The notes under the pieces were generated by a model. It did no database searches and had not been told where the DNA came from. It saw only the letters and a program-made list of their open reading frames with translations. A DNA stretch of 64,000 nt, taken from the NCBI GenBank assembly GCA_019285715.1, contig CP079108.1, positions 1,193,001 through 1,257,000 on the forward strand, given 5' to 3'. The position numbers and the translations under genes were made by a program. The DNA comes from Sphingosinicellaceae bacterium (lineage in GTDB: Bacteria > Pseudomonadota > Alphaproteobacteria > Sphingomonadales > Sphingomonadaceae). Positions 44,700 through 54,052 of this stretch are shown piece after piece. The stretch's first letter is position 1. The number at the start of each line of letters is the position of its first letter.

Positions 44700-46502
44700 T
44701 TACGCCCGCGCCATCGCCACGCGCTCAAGAATGACCAGCGGCATCGCGCCCTGCCGGAGCACGTCGTGGAAAGCCTTCGGGTCCCATCTCGCGCCCTGCT
44801 TCGCCTTGACCGCATCCCGCAGCTTGACCCACTGGGTATGCCCGACCTTGTAGCTGAGCGCCTGCGCCGGCCCGACGGCGTAGCGGTCGACCTCGCGCTC
44901 GGAGCGCCCGTGGGCAAAGCCGGTGGCGGCAACCATGTAGTCGGTCGACTTCTCGCGGCTCCAGCGCTTGTAGTGCATGCCGGTGTCGACCACGAGCCGC
45001 GCCGCGCGGAACAGGAAGCTCTGCAAATAGCCGATGCGGCCGAGCGGATCGCCCTCGTACAGGCCAAGCTCGTCCGCGACCTGCTCGGCGTAGAGTGCCC
45101 AGCCCTCGGTGTAGGCCGAATAGCCGCCGCGCCGCCGGATCAGCGGGATGTCCGTCGACTCCTGCGCGATGCTGATCTGCAGGTGATGGCCGGGGATCGC
45201 CTCGTGATAGGTCAGCGTCGCGAGGCCGAACTTCGGCCACTCGTGGGTGTCCTTGAGGTTGATGTAGAACGCAGCCGGGCGTGAGCCGTCCGGGGCTGCG
45301 CCTTGGTAATAGCCATTCGCCGCACCGTCCTGGATGAACGCGGGCACGCGCCGCACCTCGATCGGCGCCTTGGGTAGCGTCCGGAACAGTGATGGCAGCT
45401 TGGGGTAGGCTTCCTTGATCTGCTCGTTGAGCTTGATCAGCAGTGCCGCGCGACCGGGATTGTCGTTGGCGTAGAGCTGGTCTGGCCGGTCGCCGAGCGC
45501 GGCCAGGCGCTGCCCGACGCTGCCCTGCGTCAGGCCCTGCGCCTTGAGCATGGTGTCGAGCCGCCCGGTGATCTCGGCAACCTGCGCGAGGCCGAGGCGG
45601 TGGACTTCGTCGGGGCTCAGCTCGGTCGTCGTCGAGCTTTTGACCGCAGCCGCGTAATAGGCGTCGCCGTCAGGCAGTCGCCAGACCCCGGCCTCATGGG
45701 TCGCCTTGGCGCGGAGCGCGGTGATCGCGGCGATGTGCCGGTCGAAGGCCGGGAAGATGGCGGTCTCGACGATTGTCGTCGCCTGCGGGCCGTAGTCCTT
45801 GGTCAGCCCGGCGGCCTTGCAACGGCGGACGAGCGATTCGACCAGAACCGTCGATCCGGCCGGTTGCGTCCGGAGCGCATTGAGCTGCTGGAGCGTAACA
45901 TCGAGGGCGAAATCGGGCGCAAAGACGCCGCGCTCGGCATCGCTCATCTGCCGTGCCAAACTGTCGTCGAGAGCCTTGGGGAAGGCGCTCAGCCGCGCCA
46001 GATAGGCGTCGGCGTCGGCGGCGTTGACGATCTTGTGGGTGGTGTCGAGGAAGTCGGGGATGCCGCGGTACGGGCCCTGCTGTTGGGTGATGACGTAGGG
46101 CTGGAAGTTGCCGCGCGCCGACCCGAAGGTAAAGCGCGTCTCCGCCGCGATACCGCGCGCCAGGTCGTAGTCGATGACGTCGTAATCGAGCTTGGGGGCC
46201 TCCGACAGCGCGTTTCGGTCGATCACATGGAGCCGCGCCAGCCGGTCCTTCTGCCGCACCAGGCGCTTCGATTTGCCGTCGGCGGAATAGTCGTTGAGCT
46301 GCGATTTCAGCGCTGCCCGGGGACCCTTGTCGAGCCCGAGCGACGACGCCTGCTCCGGCGATTCGTCGACGCCCTCATAGTAGAACGCATCGAGCAGGGC
46401 CGCGAGCCTCGCGTCCTCGGAGGTCGCAGCAATGACGGCGGCGGGGAGGGCGGTCGCGGCGGCGGCAAGGGCGGAGGTGGTGAGAAACTGGCGACGGTGC
46501 AT
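44700..46502 (-). CDS. DUF885-family exported metallopeptidase-like protein
   Basis: 600-residue protein with a Tat-like or Sec leader (MHRRQFLTTSALAAAATALP) and the DUF885 domain. A zinc-type motif YHEAIPGHHLQISIAQ (HExxxxHH form) lies at about residue 450, with a downstream YTEGWALYAEQVADELGLYE. DUF885 proteins resemble M32/M3-fold peptidases and several are annotated as such; activity is inferred. The ATG at 46502 starts the leader; nothing conserved lies upstream. It follows icd on the same strand after a repeat-containing gap. Confidence 0.88.
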   Translation of the reverse strand: MHRRQFLTTSALAAAATALPAAVIAATSEDARLAALLDAFYYEGVDESPEQASSLGLDKGPRAALKSQLNDYSADGKSKRLVRQKDRLARLHVIDRNALSEAPKLDYDVIDYDLARGIAAETRFTFGSARGNFQPYVITQQQGPYRGIPDFLDTTHKIVNAADADAYLARLSAFPKALDDSLARQMSDAERGVFAPDFALDVTLQQLNALRTQPAGSTVLVESLVRRCKAAGLTKDYGPQATTIVETAIFPAFDRHIAAITALRAKATHEAGVWRLPDGDAYYAAAVKSSTTTELSPDEVHRLGLAQVAEITGRLDTMLKAQGLTQGSVGQRLAALGDRPDQLYANDNPGRAALLIKLNEQIKEAYPKLPSLFRTLPKAPIEVRRVPAFIQDGAANGYYQGAAPDGSRPAAFYINLKDTHEWPKFGLATLTYHEAIPGHHLQISIAQESTDIPLIRRRGGYSAYTEGWALYAEQVADELGLYEGDPLGRIGYLQSFLFRAARLVVDTGMHYKRWSREKSTDYMVAATGFAHGRSEREVDRYAVGPAQALSYKVGHTQWVKLRDAVKAKQGARWDPKAFHDVLRQGAMPLVILERVAMARA

Positions 46503-46527
46503 GGGGGTGAGGCCCTGTCTGCTGGCC

Positions 46528-46627
46528 CCCCTCCCGGCACGGGAGGGGTCGGGGGTGAATCTTCCAACTGCTCGGAGATTCGCGTTGGGGCAAGGCCCAT
46601 CCCCAACCCTTCCCATACCGGGAAGGG
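46528..46627. repeat. two CCCCTCCC/CCCTTCCC hairpins in a short intergenic repeat
   Basis: CCCCTCCC-N5-GGGAGGGG (46528-46548) and CCCTTCCC-N5-GGGAAGGG (46607-46627) flank a 58-nt spacer between icd and the DUF885 gene. They look like one pair of an extragenic palindromic repeat in a configuration often seen in alphaproteobacteria, and may attenuate transcription from icd into the next gene. Confidence 0.7.
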
Positions 46628-46645
46628 GCCGTTCGGCGCCGACCC

Positions 46646-47860
46646 TTACGCCATGATCGCCTTGTCGAGGTTGGCCCGCACGGCCTCGAAGAACTGCTCC
46701 GTGGTCATCCACGCCTGGTCGGGGCCGATCAGGATGGCGAGGTCCTTGGTCATGTGGCCCTGCTCGACGGTCTCGACGCAGACCCGCTCCAGCGTCTCGG
46801 CGAAAGCGGTGACCTCCGGCGTGTTGTCGAGCTTGCCGCGATGCTTGAGGCCGCCGGTCCAGGCGAAGATGCTGGCGATCGGGTTGGTTGACGTCGGCTG
46901 GCCGCGCTCGTGCATACGGTAGTGGCGGGTCACGGTGCCGTGCGCGGCCTCGGCCTCGACGGTCTCGCCGTCCGGGGTCAGCAGGATCGAGGTCATCAGG
47001 CCGAGCGAGCCGAAGCCTTGCGCGACCATGTCCGACTGGACGTCGCCGTCGTAGTTCTTGCAGGCCCAGATGAACTTGCCCGACCATTTCAGCGCCGACG
47101 CGACGAGGTCGTCGATCAGCCGGTGCTCATAGACGATGCCAAGCTTCAGATATTGGGCTTTGAACTCGTCGACGTAGATCTGCTCGAACAGGTCCTTGAA
47201 CCGGCCGTCATAGGCCTTGAGGATCGTGTTCTTGGTGCTCAGGTAGACCGGCCATTCGCGCTGGATGCCGTAGTTGAGACAGGCGCGGGCGAAATCTCGG
47301 ATCGAATCGTCGAGGTTGTACATCCCCATCGCGACGCCGGCGGAGGGGAACTGGAAGACCTCGTGCTCGATCTCCTGACCGTCGTCGCCGGTCCATTTCA
47401 TCATCAGCTTGCCCGGGCCGGGGATCAGGAAGTCGGTGGCCTTATACTGGTCGCCGAACGCGTGGCGGCCGATGACGATCGGGTCGGTCCAGCCGGGGAT
47501 CAGGCGCGGCACATTGGAAATCACGATCGGCTCGCGGAAGACGACGCCGCCGAGGATGTTGCGGATCGTGCCGTTCGGCGACTTCCACATGCGCTTGAGG
47601 CCGAACTCCTTCACCCGCGCCTCGTCCGGGGTGATCGTCGCGCACTTTACGCCGACGCCGTGTTCCTTGATGGCGTTCGCCGCTTGGACGGTGACCTTGT
47701 CGTCGGTGGCGTCGCGGTGCTCGATACCGAGGTCGAAATAGAGCAATTCGATGTCGAGGTAGGGCAGGATCAACTGCTCGCGGATCCACTGCCAGATGAT
47801 CCGGGTCATCTCGTCGCCGTCGAGTTCGACGACGGGCTTGGCTACCTTGATCTTGGCCAT
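46646..47860 (-). CDS. icd: NADP-dependent isocitrate dehydrogenase
   Basis: 404-residue TCA-cycle enzyme converting isocitrate to 2-oxoglutarate, of the eukaryote-like homodimeric subfamily common in alphaproteobacteria. Motifs: [20 protein letters not shown] at the N-terminus, the substrate loop [14 protein letters not shown], the metal signature [20 protein letters not shown] (about 270), and the NADP region [21 protein letters not shown] 27-nt gap separates it from the upstream LOG gene on the same strand. Confidence 0.97.
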   Translation of the reverse strand: MAKIKVAKPVVELDGDEMTRIIWQWIREQLILPYLDIELLYFDLGIEHRDATDDKVTVQAANAIKEHGVGVKCATITPDEARVKEFGLKRMWKSPNGTIRNILGGVVFREPIVISNVPRLIPGWTDPIVIGRHAFGDQYKATDFLIPGPGKLMMKWTGDDGQEIEHEVFQFPSAGVAMGMYNLDDSIRDFARACLNYGIQREWPVYLSTKNTILKAYDGRFKDLFEQIYVDEFKAQYLKLGIVYEHRLIDDLVASALKWSGKFIWACKNYDGDVQSDMVAQGFGSLGLMTSILLTPDGETVEAEAAHGTVTRHYRMHERGQPTSTNPIASIFAWTGGLKHRGKLDNTPEVTAFAETLERVCVETVEQGHMTKDLAILIGPDQAWMTTEQFFEAVRANLDKAIMA

Positions 47861-47887
47861 GTATTCCTCGGTTTTATCGGCTTGCCC

Positions 47888-48469
47888 TCAGGGGACAATG
47901 TCGCGGGCAGCCTTACGGGGCGAGGGCTCGGCAAGCAACCGGGTGGCGAGCGCATCGAGGCTGTCGACCGGTTCGGCGAGGCGCATCAGGTCGGGCGGGG
48001 CAAAGCCCTCCTGGTCGAGATGCGCGAGCAGCGCCATGAACGGGGCCCAGTAGTCGCTCGCGCCGAGCAGATAGATCGGCTTGTCGTGGATGCCGAGTTC
48101 GCGCCACGTCATCGCCTCGAACAGCTCGTCGAGGGTGCCAATGCTGCCGGGCAGGGCGATGACGGCATCGGCCAGGTCGTGCATCAGCATCTTGCGCTCG
48201 TGGAGGCTCTCGACAACATGCATCTCGGTCAGGCCGACCTGCGCGACCTCCTCGCGCATCAGCAGGCGGGGGATGACGCCGACGACCTCGCCGCCGCCCG
48301 CGAGGCAAGCCCGCGCCGTTTCGCCCATCAGCCCGATGCCGCCGCCGCCGTAGACCAGGCGGATATTGTTCGCCGCGCACCACGCTCCAAGGTCGCGGGC
48401 GGTCGCGGCGTGGGCGGGGTCGGTGCCCGAGCGCGAGCCGCAGAACAGGCAAAGTGAGGTGATCGGCAT
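47888..48469 (-). CDS. LOG-family (TIGR00730) Rossmann-fold protein
   Basis: 193-residue protein of the LOG/lysine-decarboxylase-like fold, whose members hydrolyse cytokinin or purine nucleoside 5'-monophosphates. The start MPITSLCLFCGSRSGTDPAH is the usual N-terminus. Motifs are VYGGGGIGLMGETARACLAG and HERKMLMHDLADAVIALPG followed by SIGTLDELFEAMTW. The classic PGGxGTxxE is PGSIGTLDE here, with Ser at the second Gly. It may be co-transcribed with icd and is divergent from a MarR-type gene. Confidence 0.9.
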   Translation of the reverse strand: MPITSLCLFCGSRSGTDPAHAATARDLGAWCAANNIRLVYGGGGIGLMGETARACLAGGGEVVGVIPRLLMREEVAQVGLTEMHVVESLHERKMLMHDLADAVIALPGSIGTLDELFEAMTWRELGIHDKPIYLLGASDYWAPFMALLAHLDQEGFAPPDLMRLAEPVDSLDALATRLLAEPSPRKAARDIVP

Positions 48470-48514
48470 GCCGAGGGCTTTGCCACAAATCGCCGCGCCG
48501 GCAACGCAGGAAGT

Positions 48515-48552
48515 GTTGACAGGTCCAACAATATAGCCTTGCATATATCAAG
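48515..48552. promoter_or_regulatory. twin palindromes, candidate MarR operators
   Basis: Two 15-bp dyads with identical geometry: GTTG-N7-CAAC (48515-48529) and CTTG-N7-CAAG (48538-48552), with centres 23 nt apart. They occupy the AT-rich divergent region, and a TTGACA (48516) lies inside the first. The adjacent MarR-type protein is the obvious candidate ligand (autoregulation and possibly the LOG/icd genes). Confidence 0.45.
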
Positions 48553-48568
48553 TTATGGAGTGAGGCGA

Positions 48569-49531
48569 ATGGTTGGCGATCTGATCCGCGAGAACGAGGC
48601 GCTGTTCCTCGGCAGCCGGCTGAAACGGCTTGCGGAAACCATGCAGGGGCAGGTCATTTACGTTGCCGAGCGCGCTGGGTTGGCGATCCAGCCGAGCCAA
48701 TATCCGCTGCTCGCGACACTCGACGTCTACGGCCCGCAGACGATCAGCGAACTGGCGCAGGCGATGCAGACCAGCCAGCCGAATGTAACGCGGACGGTGT
48801 CGCGGCTCGTCGAGCTAGGGCTCGTCAATGTCAGCCGCATCCGCCGCGACCAGCGCCACAAGACAATCACACTCACGAAGGCCGGCGCAGCGGCGATGCT
48901 CAGGTCGAAGCTCGCGGTATGGCCCGGCATCGAAGCCGCGGTGACGGACATGGTCGGGACGCTGAAGGGGTCGCTGTTCGAGCAGATCGCGGCACTCGAA
49001 GCTCTGCTGGCCGAAAGCCCGCTCGACCAGCGTGCGGCCGCGCTGCCCCCGCCGCGCCTGTCGATTCGCGAGTTCAGCGACGACCTTGCGCCTGCCTTCC
49101 GTGACATCAACGCCGAGTGGATCGCCGACATGTATCGGCTCGAGGACACCGACCGCGAGGTCCTCGACAACCCCCGCTCGCGCATCGTCGACCCCGGCGG
49201 TGCGATCCTGTTCGTCGAGGCGGAAGGGGCTGGTATCGTCGGTACATGCGCGCTCCAGAAGACCGGCGAGCGGCAATTCGAGCTGACCAAGATGGGCGTG
49301 CTTGCGGCGGCGCGGGGCTGCAAGGCGGGCGAGTTTCTACTGGCAGCGGTGATCGAGCGCGGTCTCGCGATGGGGGCGGATTGGCTTTACCTGCTGAGCA
49401 ACCGCAAGTCCGCGGCGGCGATCCACCTGTATGAGAAGCTTGGGTTCGTCCACGACGCCGAGACGATGGCGCGGTTTGGGGCGCGCTACGAGCGCTGCGA
49501 CGTCGCGATGCGCTATGTTGCGGCCCAGTAG
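48569..49531 (+). CDS. MarR-type HTH fused to a GNAT acetyltransferase
   Basis: 320-residue bifunctional protein. Residues about 10-145 form a MarR winged helix (VYGPQTISELAQAMQTSQPN, then RDQRHKTITLTKAG at the wing). Residues about 165-320 form a GNAT domain, with FELTKMGVLAAARGCKAGEF (acetyl-CoA loop, an unusual RGCKAG variant) and SNRKSAAAIHLYEKLGFVHD. I choose the ATG at 48569 because it is preceded by GGAGTGAGG; an earlier in-frame start exists at 48539. This fusion family is known; the acetyl acceptor is not. Confidence 0.88.
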   Translation: MVGDLIRENEALFLGSRLKRLAETMQGQVIYVAERAGLAIQPSQYPLLATLDVYGPQTISELAQAMQTSQPNVTRTVSRLVELGLVNVSRIRRDQRHKTITLTKAGAAAMLRSKLAVWPGIEAAVTDMVGTLKGSLFEQIAALEALLAESPLDQRAAALPPPRLSIREFSDDLAPAFRDINAEWIADMYRLEDTDREVLDNPRSRIVDPGGAILFVEAEGAGIVGTCALQKTGERQFELTKMGVLAAARGCKAGEFLLAAVIERGLAMGADWLYLLSNRKSAAAIHLYEKLGFVHDAETMARFGARYERCDVAMRYVAAQ

Positions 49532-49574
49532 CGCATTGTTTGCCCCCGCCGTCCTATCCCGCTAAAGCACTCGC

Positions 49575-50342
49575 ATGACTGAAATCCCGACCGAGATTGA
49601 GGCGGTGTCGCCGCGGACAACGCCGGTCGTCGTGACCGAGAGCGCGCAATACGCGCTGCCGCCCGTCCACCGCGAGGGGCACAAGTTCGTCGCCATCGCG
49701 GCGATCACGACGTTGCTGGTCGGTTTCGCGCTGCACTGGACGACGCTGGCGTGGCTGCTGGCCGGCCTGACCTTGTGGATCGCGGCGTTCTTCCGCGACC
49801 CGGTGCGAGTGACGCCGTCGGAGCCCGGGCTGATCGTCTCGCCCGCCGACGGCATGGTCAGCCTGATCACCGAAGTCGAGGTGCCGCGCCAGCTCGGCGG
49901 GATCGGCGGCCTGGGCATGGTTGCGATGACCCGGGTGTCGGTGTTCATGTCGGTGTTCGACGTCCACATCAACCGGGCGCCGGTCGCCGGCACCGTTCGC
50001 CGCGTCGTCTATGTCCCGGGCAAGTTCCTCAACGCCGACCTCGACAAGGCCAGCGACGACAACGAGCGCCAGTATTTCATCATCGAGGGCGACAGCGGTG
50101 TCGCCGTCGGCTTTACCCAGATCGCGGGCCTCGTGGCGCGGCGCATCATGCGCTTCGTGCAAGAGGGCGATGTCGTCCGCATCGGCCAGCGCATCGGGCT
50201 GATCCGCTTCGGCAGCCGTCTCGACATCTACGTTCCCGCCGGTCACGCCGTGCAGGTCGCGGTCGGGCAGCGCGCCGTCGCCGGCGAAACCGTGATCGCG
50301 CGCGCCGGCGCGTTGCCGTTGCTCGCCGCCACCAAGCAGTGA
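49575..50342 (+). CDS. psd: phosphatidylserine decarboxylase
   Basis: 255-residue pyruvoyl enzyme making phosphatidylethanolamine. One or two N-terminal membrane-associated helices (about 38-75) precede the catalytic body with [40 protein letters not shown] and the self-cleavage region [16 protein letters not shown], where Ser becomes the pyruvoyl group. The short length fits the type found in alphaproteobacteria. It is followed 34 nt later by pssA, which provides its substrate. Confidence 0.95.
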   Translation: MTEIPTEIEAVSPRTTPVVVTESAQYALPPVHREGHKFVAIAAITTLLVGFALHWTTLAWLLAGLTLWIAAFFRDPVRVTPSEPGLIVSPADGMVSLITEVEVPRQLGGIGGLGMVAMTRVSVFMSVFDVHINRAPVAGTVRRVVYVPGKFLNADLDKASDDNERQYFIIEGDSGVAVGFTQIAGLVARRIMRFVQEGDVVRIGQRIGLIRFGSRLDIYVPAGHAVQVAVGQRAVAGETVIARAGALPLLAATKQ

Positions 50343-50376
50343 GCCGCACGACGGCTCAAGTCGCAAGCGACGGGGC

Positions 50377-51189
50377 ATGAAGCTCGATACCGAGCTCGAC
50401 GAGCCGACCCGGTTCCAGCGCGTCCTGCCGATGCGCGCGCTGATCCCTAATGCGGTGACCGTGCTGGCCCTGTGCTTCGGACTGACCGCGGTGCGGTTCG
50501 CGATCGCCGGCGAGTGGGAGAAGGCGGTCGGCGCGATCATCATCGCCGGTGTGCTCGACGGCATCGACGGACGCATCGCGCGGCTGCTCAAAGGCACCAG
50601 CCGCTTCGGCGCCGAGCTCGACTCGCTGTCCGACTTAACTGCGTTCGGGGTTGCCCCGGCGCTGGTCCTGTACTTGTGGTCGCTTCAGTACATGCCCGGC
50701 GTCGGCTGGGTGTTCGCGCTCGGTCATGCAGTGGCCTGCGCGCTGCGGCTGGCGCGGTTCAACTCGCGCCTCGACATCGACGAGCAGCCGCACAAGCGTG
50801 CCGGCTTCCTGACCGGTATTCCCGCTCCGGTCGGCGCGGGTCTCGCGCTGAGTCCGTTGTTCTTGTCGTTCTGGATCGGCCCCGAGTGGCTCGCCGATCC
50901 ACGCCTGCGCTTCGCCGTCAGCGCGGTCGTGATCGCTTCTACTGCGGCGATGATGGCGTCGAGTTTGCCGACCTACGCCTGGTCCTCGATCCGCTTGCGC
51001 CCGTCGTGGCGGCTGGTCGCGCTGCTCGGTGTAGGTCTGTTTGCGGGAGCTTTGTTCTCCGCGCCGTGGATGACGCTGTCGCTACTCAGCATCGTCTATG
51101 CGGCATCGATCCCGCTGGCGATCCGCAGCTACGGTCGGGTCAAGCGGCGTAGTGCAGTCGCGGCGCTTCCGTCCGGACCACGCCTCTAG
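50377..51189 (+). CDS. pssA: CDP-diacylglycerol-serine O-phosphatidyltransferase
   Basis: 270-residue integral membrane enzyme with the CDP-alcohol phosphatidyltransferase motif: DGIDGRIARLLKGTSRFGAE followed by LDSLSD (about 65-90). About eight hydrophobic helices follow. It makes phosphatidylserine for Psd; the two genes form the usual operon. The last 50 nt overlap, in antisense, the end of a small membrane-protein gene. Confidence 0.95.
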   Translation: MKLDTELDEPTRFQRVLPMRALIPNAVTVLALCFGLTAVRFAIAGEWEKAVGAIIIAGVLDGIDGRIARLLKGTSRFGAELDSLSDLTAFGVAPALVLYLWSLQYMPGVGWVFALGHAVACALRLARFNSRLDIDEQPHKRAGFLTGIPAPVGAGLALSPLFLSFWIGPEWLADPRLRFAVSAVVIASTAAMMASSLPTYAWSSIRLRPSWRLVALLGVGLFAGALFSAPWMTLSLLSIVYAASIPLAIRSYGRVKRRSAVAALPSGPRL

Positions 51190-51313
51190 AAGCTCCTTCG
51201 GCGAGCACGTCGATTATTTGCGGCAAATGACGACCGATCAGCGTGGTGATTAAACTCAGCAGACCGAGCAGCAACGTCGTGCTCACCACTGCAATCGCGA
51301 AAACTTCAGTCAT
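51140..51313 (-). CDS. 57-aa single-pass membrane protein, LexA-box controlled
   Basis: Small protein MTEVFAIAVVSTTLLLGLLS..., with one hydrophobic helix (about 5-27) and an amphipathic basic tail (GRHLPQIIDVLAEGASRGVV). The ATG at 51313 has a strong GGAGG 7 nt upstream, which supports a real gene. An exact LexA box GAAC-N7-GAAC lies 68-82 nt upstream and follows a perfect TTGACA. The gene is therefore likely SOS-induced. By analogy with SidA of Caulobacter and YneA of Bacillus (small SOS membrane division inhibitors) it may block division; that is inference, with no sequence identity claimed. It overlaps the pssA 3' end tail-to-tail. Confidence 0.7.
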   Translation of the reverse strand: MTEVFAIAVVSTTLLLGLLSLITTLIGRHLPQIIDVLAEGASRGVVRTEAPRLHYAA

Positions 51314-51380
51314 ATCAACCTCCACCGCAGGTCCGGTGCGTACCGGTAACGAATGAACCGATTCGCATCTTGTTCCGACC

Positions 51381-51407
51381 GTTCCCACTTTGTTCCTGGT
51401 TTGTCAA
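51381..51407 (-). promoter_or_regulatory. LexA box and -35 element of the small membrane protein gene
   Basis: Minus strand: TTGACA (51402-51407) followed by GAACAAAGTGGGAAC (51381-51395), an exact GAAC-N7-GAAC LexA site within the -35/-10 region. A third GAAC half-site lies at 51372-51375. No strong -10 consensus is apparent. Confidence 0.8.
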
Positions 51408-51496
51408 ATCGACGCAGCGGCGGTGTTCATCTTGGCGACATCGCTGCCGCCCGATGCTATCGAGATTGCATTGCGCAAGCGGTCGGGGGACTGCCC

Positions 51497-51607
51497 ATGG
51501 ATATCGTCGATCTGGACTACGCGCCCGCACCGGAAATGCCGGTGCTGGAAGCCGCCAACGACAGCGCACCGCCCGGCCCGGCTGACACGAGCCGTCGCGC
51601 CGGGTAA
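51497..51607 (+). CDS. possible 36-aa peptide
   Basis: An ATG after a G-rich stretch (CGGGGGACTGCCC) opens a 36-codon frame (MDIVDLDYAPAPEMPVLEAA...) ending 27 nt before the acyl-CoA synthetase gene. It is acidic and Pro/Ala-rich with no domain. The rest of the 320-nt gap (51314-51634) shows only the SOS promoter on the other strand. Support for this peptide is weak. Confidence 0.2.
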   Translation: MDIVDLDYAPAPEMPVLEAANDSAPPGPADTSRRAG

Positions 51608-51634
51608 GGCTCACCCGAAATCGGGGAGAGTTTC

Positions 51635-53266
51635 GTGATCAACGACGGACACATGCAGGACTGGCCGTTGCTGGTGTCGCGGCTGATCGATCATGCCGGC
51701 GTCAATCACGGTGACCGCGAGATCGTCAGCCTGGCGGTCGAGGGCGGCGTCCACCGCACCAACTGGCGCGAGGTCCGTGCGCGCGCGCTGAAGGTGGCAC
51801 AAAGCCTCGACCGGCTCGGCATTCGCACCGGAGACCGCGTCGCGACGCTGGCGTGGAACACGTGGCGGCATGTCGAGAGCTGGTACGGCATCTCGGGAAT
51901 GGGCGCGGTCGCGCACACCATCAACCCGCGGCTGTTTGCCGACCAGATCGTCTACATCGCCAACCACGCCGAGGACCGCGTACTGTTCTTCGACCTCAGC
52001 TTCATGGCGCTGGTCGAGGAGATCGCGCCGCGGCTGGAGACGATCGAGCATTATGTCGTGCTCACCGATGCTGCGCATTTGCCCGAGTCGTCGCTGAAGC
52101 TGACCGCTTACGAGGACATGCTCGCCGGCGTCGACGGTGACTACGAATGGGCCGTGCTCGACGAGAACGCGCCTGCAGGGCTGTGCTACACCAGCGGCAC
52201 CACCGGCAATCCCAAGGGCGTCCAGTACAGCCACCGCTCGAACGTCCTGCACGCGATGGCGGCGGCGATGACCGACACCTATGGCATGTCGCAGCGCACC
52301 GTGGTGCTGCCGATCGCGCCGATGTTTCACGCCAACGCCTGGGCGATTCCGTACACCGCCGCCGCAACTGGTGCTAAATTGGTGCTTAATGGCCAGAACT
52401 TCGATGCGGCGACGCTCAGCACGCTGATCCGCGACGAGGGCGTGACGCTGTCGTTGGCGGTGCCGACGGTGTGGCTGACGGTACTCCAATACCTTGAGCG
52501 CACCGGCGAGGGGCTCGGCCAGCTTGAGCGCGTCGCCATCGGCGGGTCGGCGGTACCGCGCTCGATGATCGAGGCCTTTCGTGACCGCCACGGCGTCACC
52601 GTCGGGCATCTGTGGGGCATGACCGAGATGTCGCCGCTCGGCACGCTCGGCGTCCTGTGCTCGAACGTGCTGGCGCTGCCGCCCGAGGCCCAGGTCGACA
52701 TGCAGTGCAAGCAGGGCCGCGCCGCCTTCGGGGTCGAGATGAAGATCGTCGGCGGCGACGGCGCGGAGCTACCCCGCGACGGTCGCAGCTTCGGCCGACT
52801 GCTAGTCCGCGGGCCATGGATCGTCGGCCGCTACTTCAAGGGCGAGGGCGGCGACGCGGTCGACGACGGCGGCTGGTTCGACACCGGCGACGTCGCCACC
52901 CTCGATCCCCTCGGTTACATGCAGATCGTCGACCGGTCGAAGGACGTCATCAAGTCGGGTGGCGAGTGGATCAGCTCGATCGACCTCGAGAACGCCGCGG
53001 TCGGCGCGCCCGGGGTCGCCGAGGCCGCGGTGATCGGCATCCACCACCCGAAGTGGGACGAGCGCCCGCTGCTGCTGGTCCGCGCCCGCGACGGCGAGAC
53101 CGTGACCAAGCAGGGCGTGCTCGACTATCTGCAGCCCCGCATCGCCAAGTGGTGGACCCCCGACGAGGTGCTGATCGTCGACGACCTGCCCCACACGGCG
53201 ACCGGCAAGTTGCTCAAGACCGAGCTGCGGGCACGCTACAAGGACTATGTATTGCCGACGGCATGA
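51635..53266 (+). CDS. long-chain/medium-chain acyl-CoA synthetase
   Basis: 543-residue ANL enzyme that forms acyl-CoA from a fatty or related acid. Motifs are [20 protein letters not shown] (about 184), [15 protein letters not shown] (A5), [20 protein letters not shown] (A7), [20 protein letters not shown] (A8), and [16 protein letters not shown] (A10 Lys). It resembles the AlkK/FadD13-like group. The start is GTG at 51635 with GGGGAGAG upstream. It is a single gene; the exact acid substrate is not known. Confidence 0.9.
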   Translation: MINDGHMQDWPLLVSRLIDHAGVNHGDREIVSLAVEGGVHRTNWREVRARALKVAQSLDRLGIRTGDRVATLAWNTWRHVESWYGISGMGAVAHTINPRLFADQIVYIANHAEDRVLFFDLSFMALVEEIAPRLETIEHYVVLTDAAHLPESSLKLTAYEDMLAGVDGDYEWAVLDENAPAGLCYTSGTTGNPKGVQYSHRSNVLHAMAAAMTDTYGMSQRTVVLPIAPMFHANAWAIPYTAAATGAKLVLNGQNFDAATLSTLIRDEGVTLSLAVPTVWLTVLQYLERTGEGLGQLERVAIGGSAVPRSMIEAFRDRHGVTVGHLWGMTEMSPLGTLGVLCSNVLALPPEAQVDMQCKQGRAAFGVEMKIVGGDGAELPRDGRSFGRLLVRGPWIVGRYFKGEGGDAVDDGGWFDTGDVATLDPLGYMQIVDRSKDVIKSGGEWISSIDLENAAVGAPGVAEAAVIGIHHPKWDERPLLLVRARDGETVTKQGVLDYLQPRIAKWWTPDEVLIVDDLPHTATGKLLKTELRARYKDYVLPTA

Positions 53267-53294
53267 GCCCGGGTGTGATCACCTCATCCCGGGC
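53267..53294. terminator. bidirectional hairpin between convergent genes
   Basis: GCCCGGG (53267-53273), a 14-nt loop, then CCCGGGC (53288-53294), placed exactly between the stop of the acyl-CoA synthetase and the stop of the PEP-CTERM gene. The CATCCCGGGC side resembles the genome's REP-like repeats. Confidence 0.6.
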
Positions 53295-53302
53295 ATCAAG
53301 GC

Positions 53303-53971
53303 CTAAGCAGCGCGCGCTGCAACGCGCACGCCCGACCGGCGGATCGCGGTACCGAGCAGGCCGAATCCAATACCCATCAACGACCAGGTCACCGGTTCCG
53401 GAATCGGCGACGGCATCGAATCGATGCCAAGCAGGATGACGTTATCGAGCGCCGGGCCAACGCCTTCCCCCATGCTCGAAAAGCTCAGCGTCGTCGTCTC
53501 GGACAACGCCGTAAATTCGAAGAAATAGCTCTGCCACAACATGTTGGTGAGACTGTTGTCCGCCGTCACGTCATAGACCTGGAGCAGCGGCTGCACACTG
53601 CCGACGGCGACCATCAACTGCTTGCTACCTGCGCCACTTGCAGGATCACCCGACATATCGAACAGAATCGCATACGATCCGCCGACGTCGGTTGCGAACG
53701 TCTGCGAGATCGTGCTCGCCGTCTCCGACAGGTCGAGTGAGCGCGATCCATTGGCGGCCTGCCAGTAGTCACCGACGTAGCCAAGGCCACCGCCGCTCAC
53801 TGTCCAGCCGACGATGTCGCTGCTGTTCGCCGCGACATAGCTTTCGCCGACGCCCGGGTTGCTCCCATCCTCGAAACTGCCGTTCACCAGATCGACTGCG
53901 AGTGCCGGCGCTGCGGCGCTGCTGCACACCAACGCAGCGGTTAATACGAAAGGATACAGCCTCATCAACAA
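53303..53971 (-). CDS. PEP-CTERM sorted secreted protein, choice-of-anchor C type
   Basis: 222-residue exported protein: signal peptide about 1-26 (ending PALAVD), an all-beta domain typical of choice-of-anchor/DUF642 proteins (LVNGSFEDGSNPGVGESYVA, IVGWTVSGGGLGYVGDYWQA, ANGSRSLDLS), and a C-terminal sorting signal PIPEPVTWSLMGIGFGLLG followed by Arg residues. An exosortase (EpsH family) should process it; none is encoded in this window, so the sorting machinery must be elsewhere. It is probably a surface or biofilm-matrix protein. Confidence 0.88.
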   Translation of the reverse strand: MLMRLYPFVLTAALVCSSAAAPALAVDLVNGSFEDGSNPGVGESYVAANSSDIVGWTVSGGGLGYVGDYWQAANGSRSLDLSETASTISQTFATDVGGSYAILFDMSGDPASGAGSKQLMVAVGSVQPLLQVYDVTADNSLTNMLWQSYFFEFTALSETTTLSFSSMGEGVGPALDNVILLGIDSMPSPIPEPVTWSLMGIGFGLLGTAIRRSGVRVAARAA

Positions 53972-54052
53972 ACTCCCCGTTAAGCCCGACCGGCTCTGTC
54001 CACGACCCCAGAACCGGATAACGTTTCTGCGTTAGCAATGACTTAACATACG

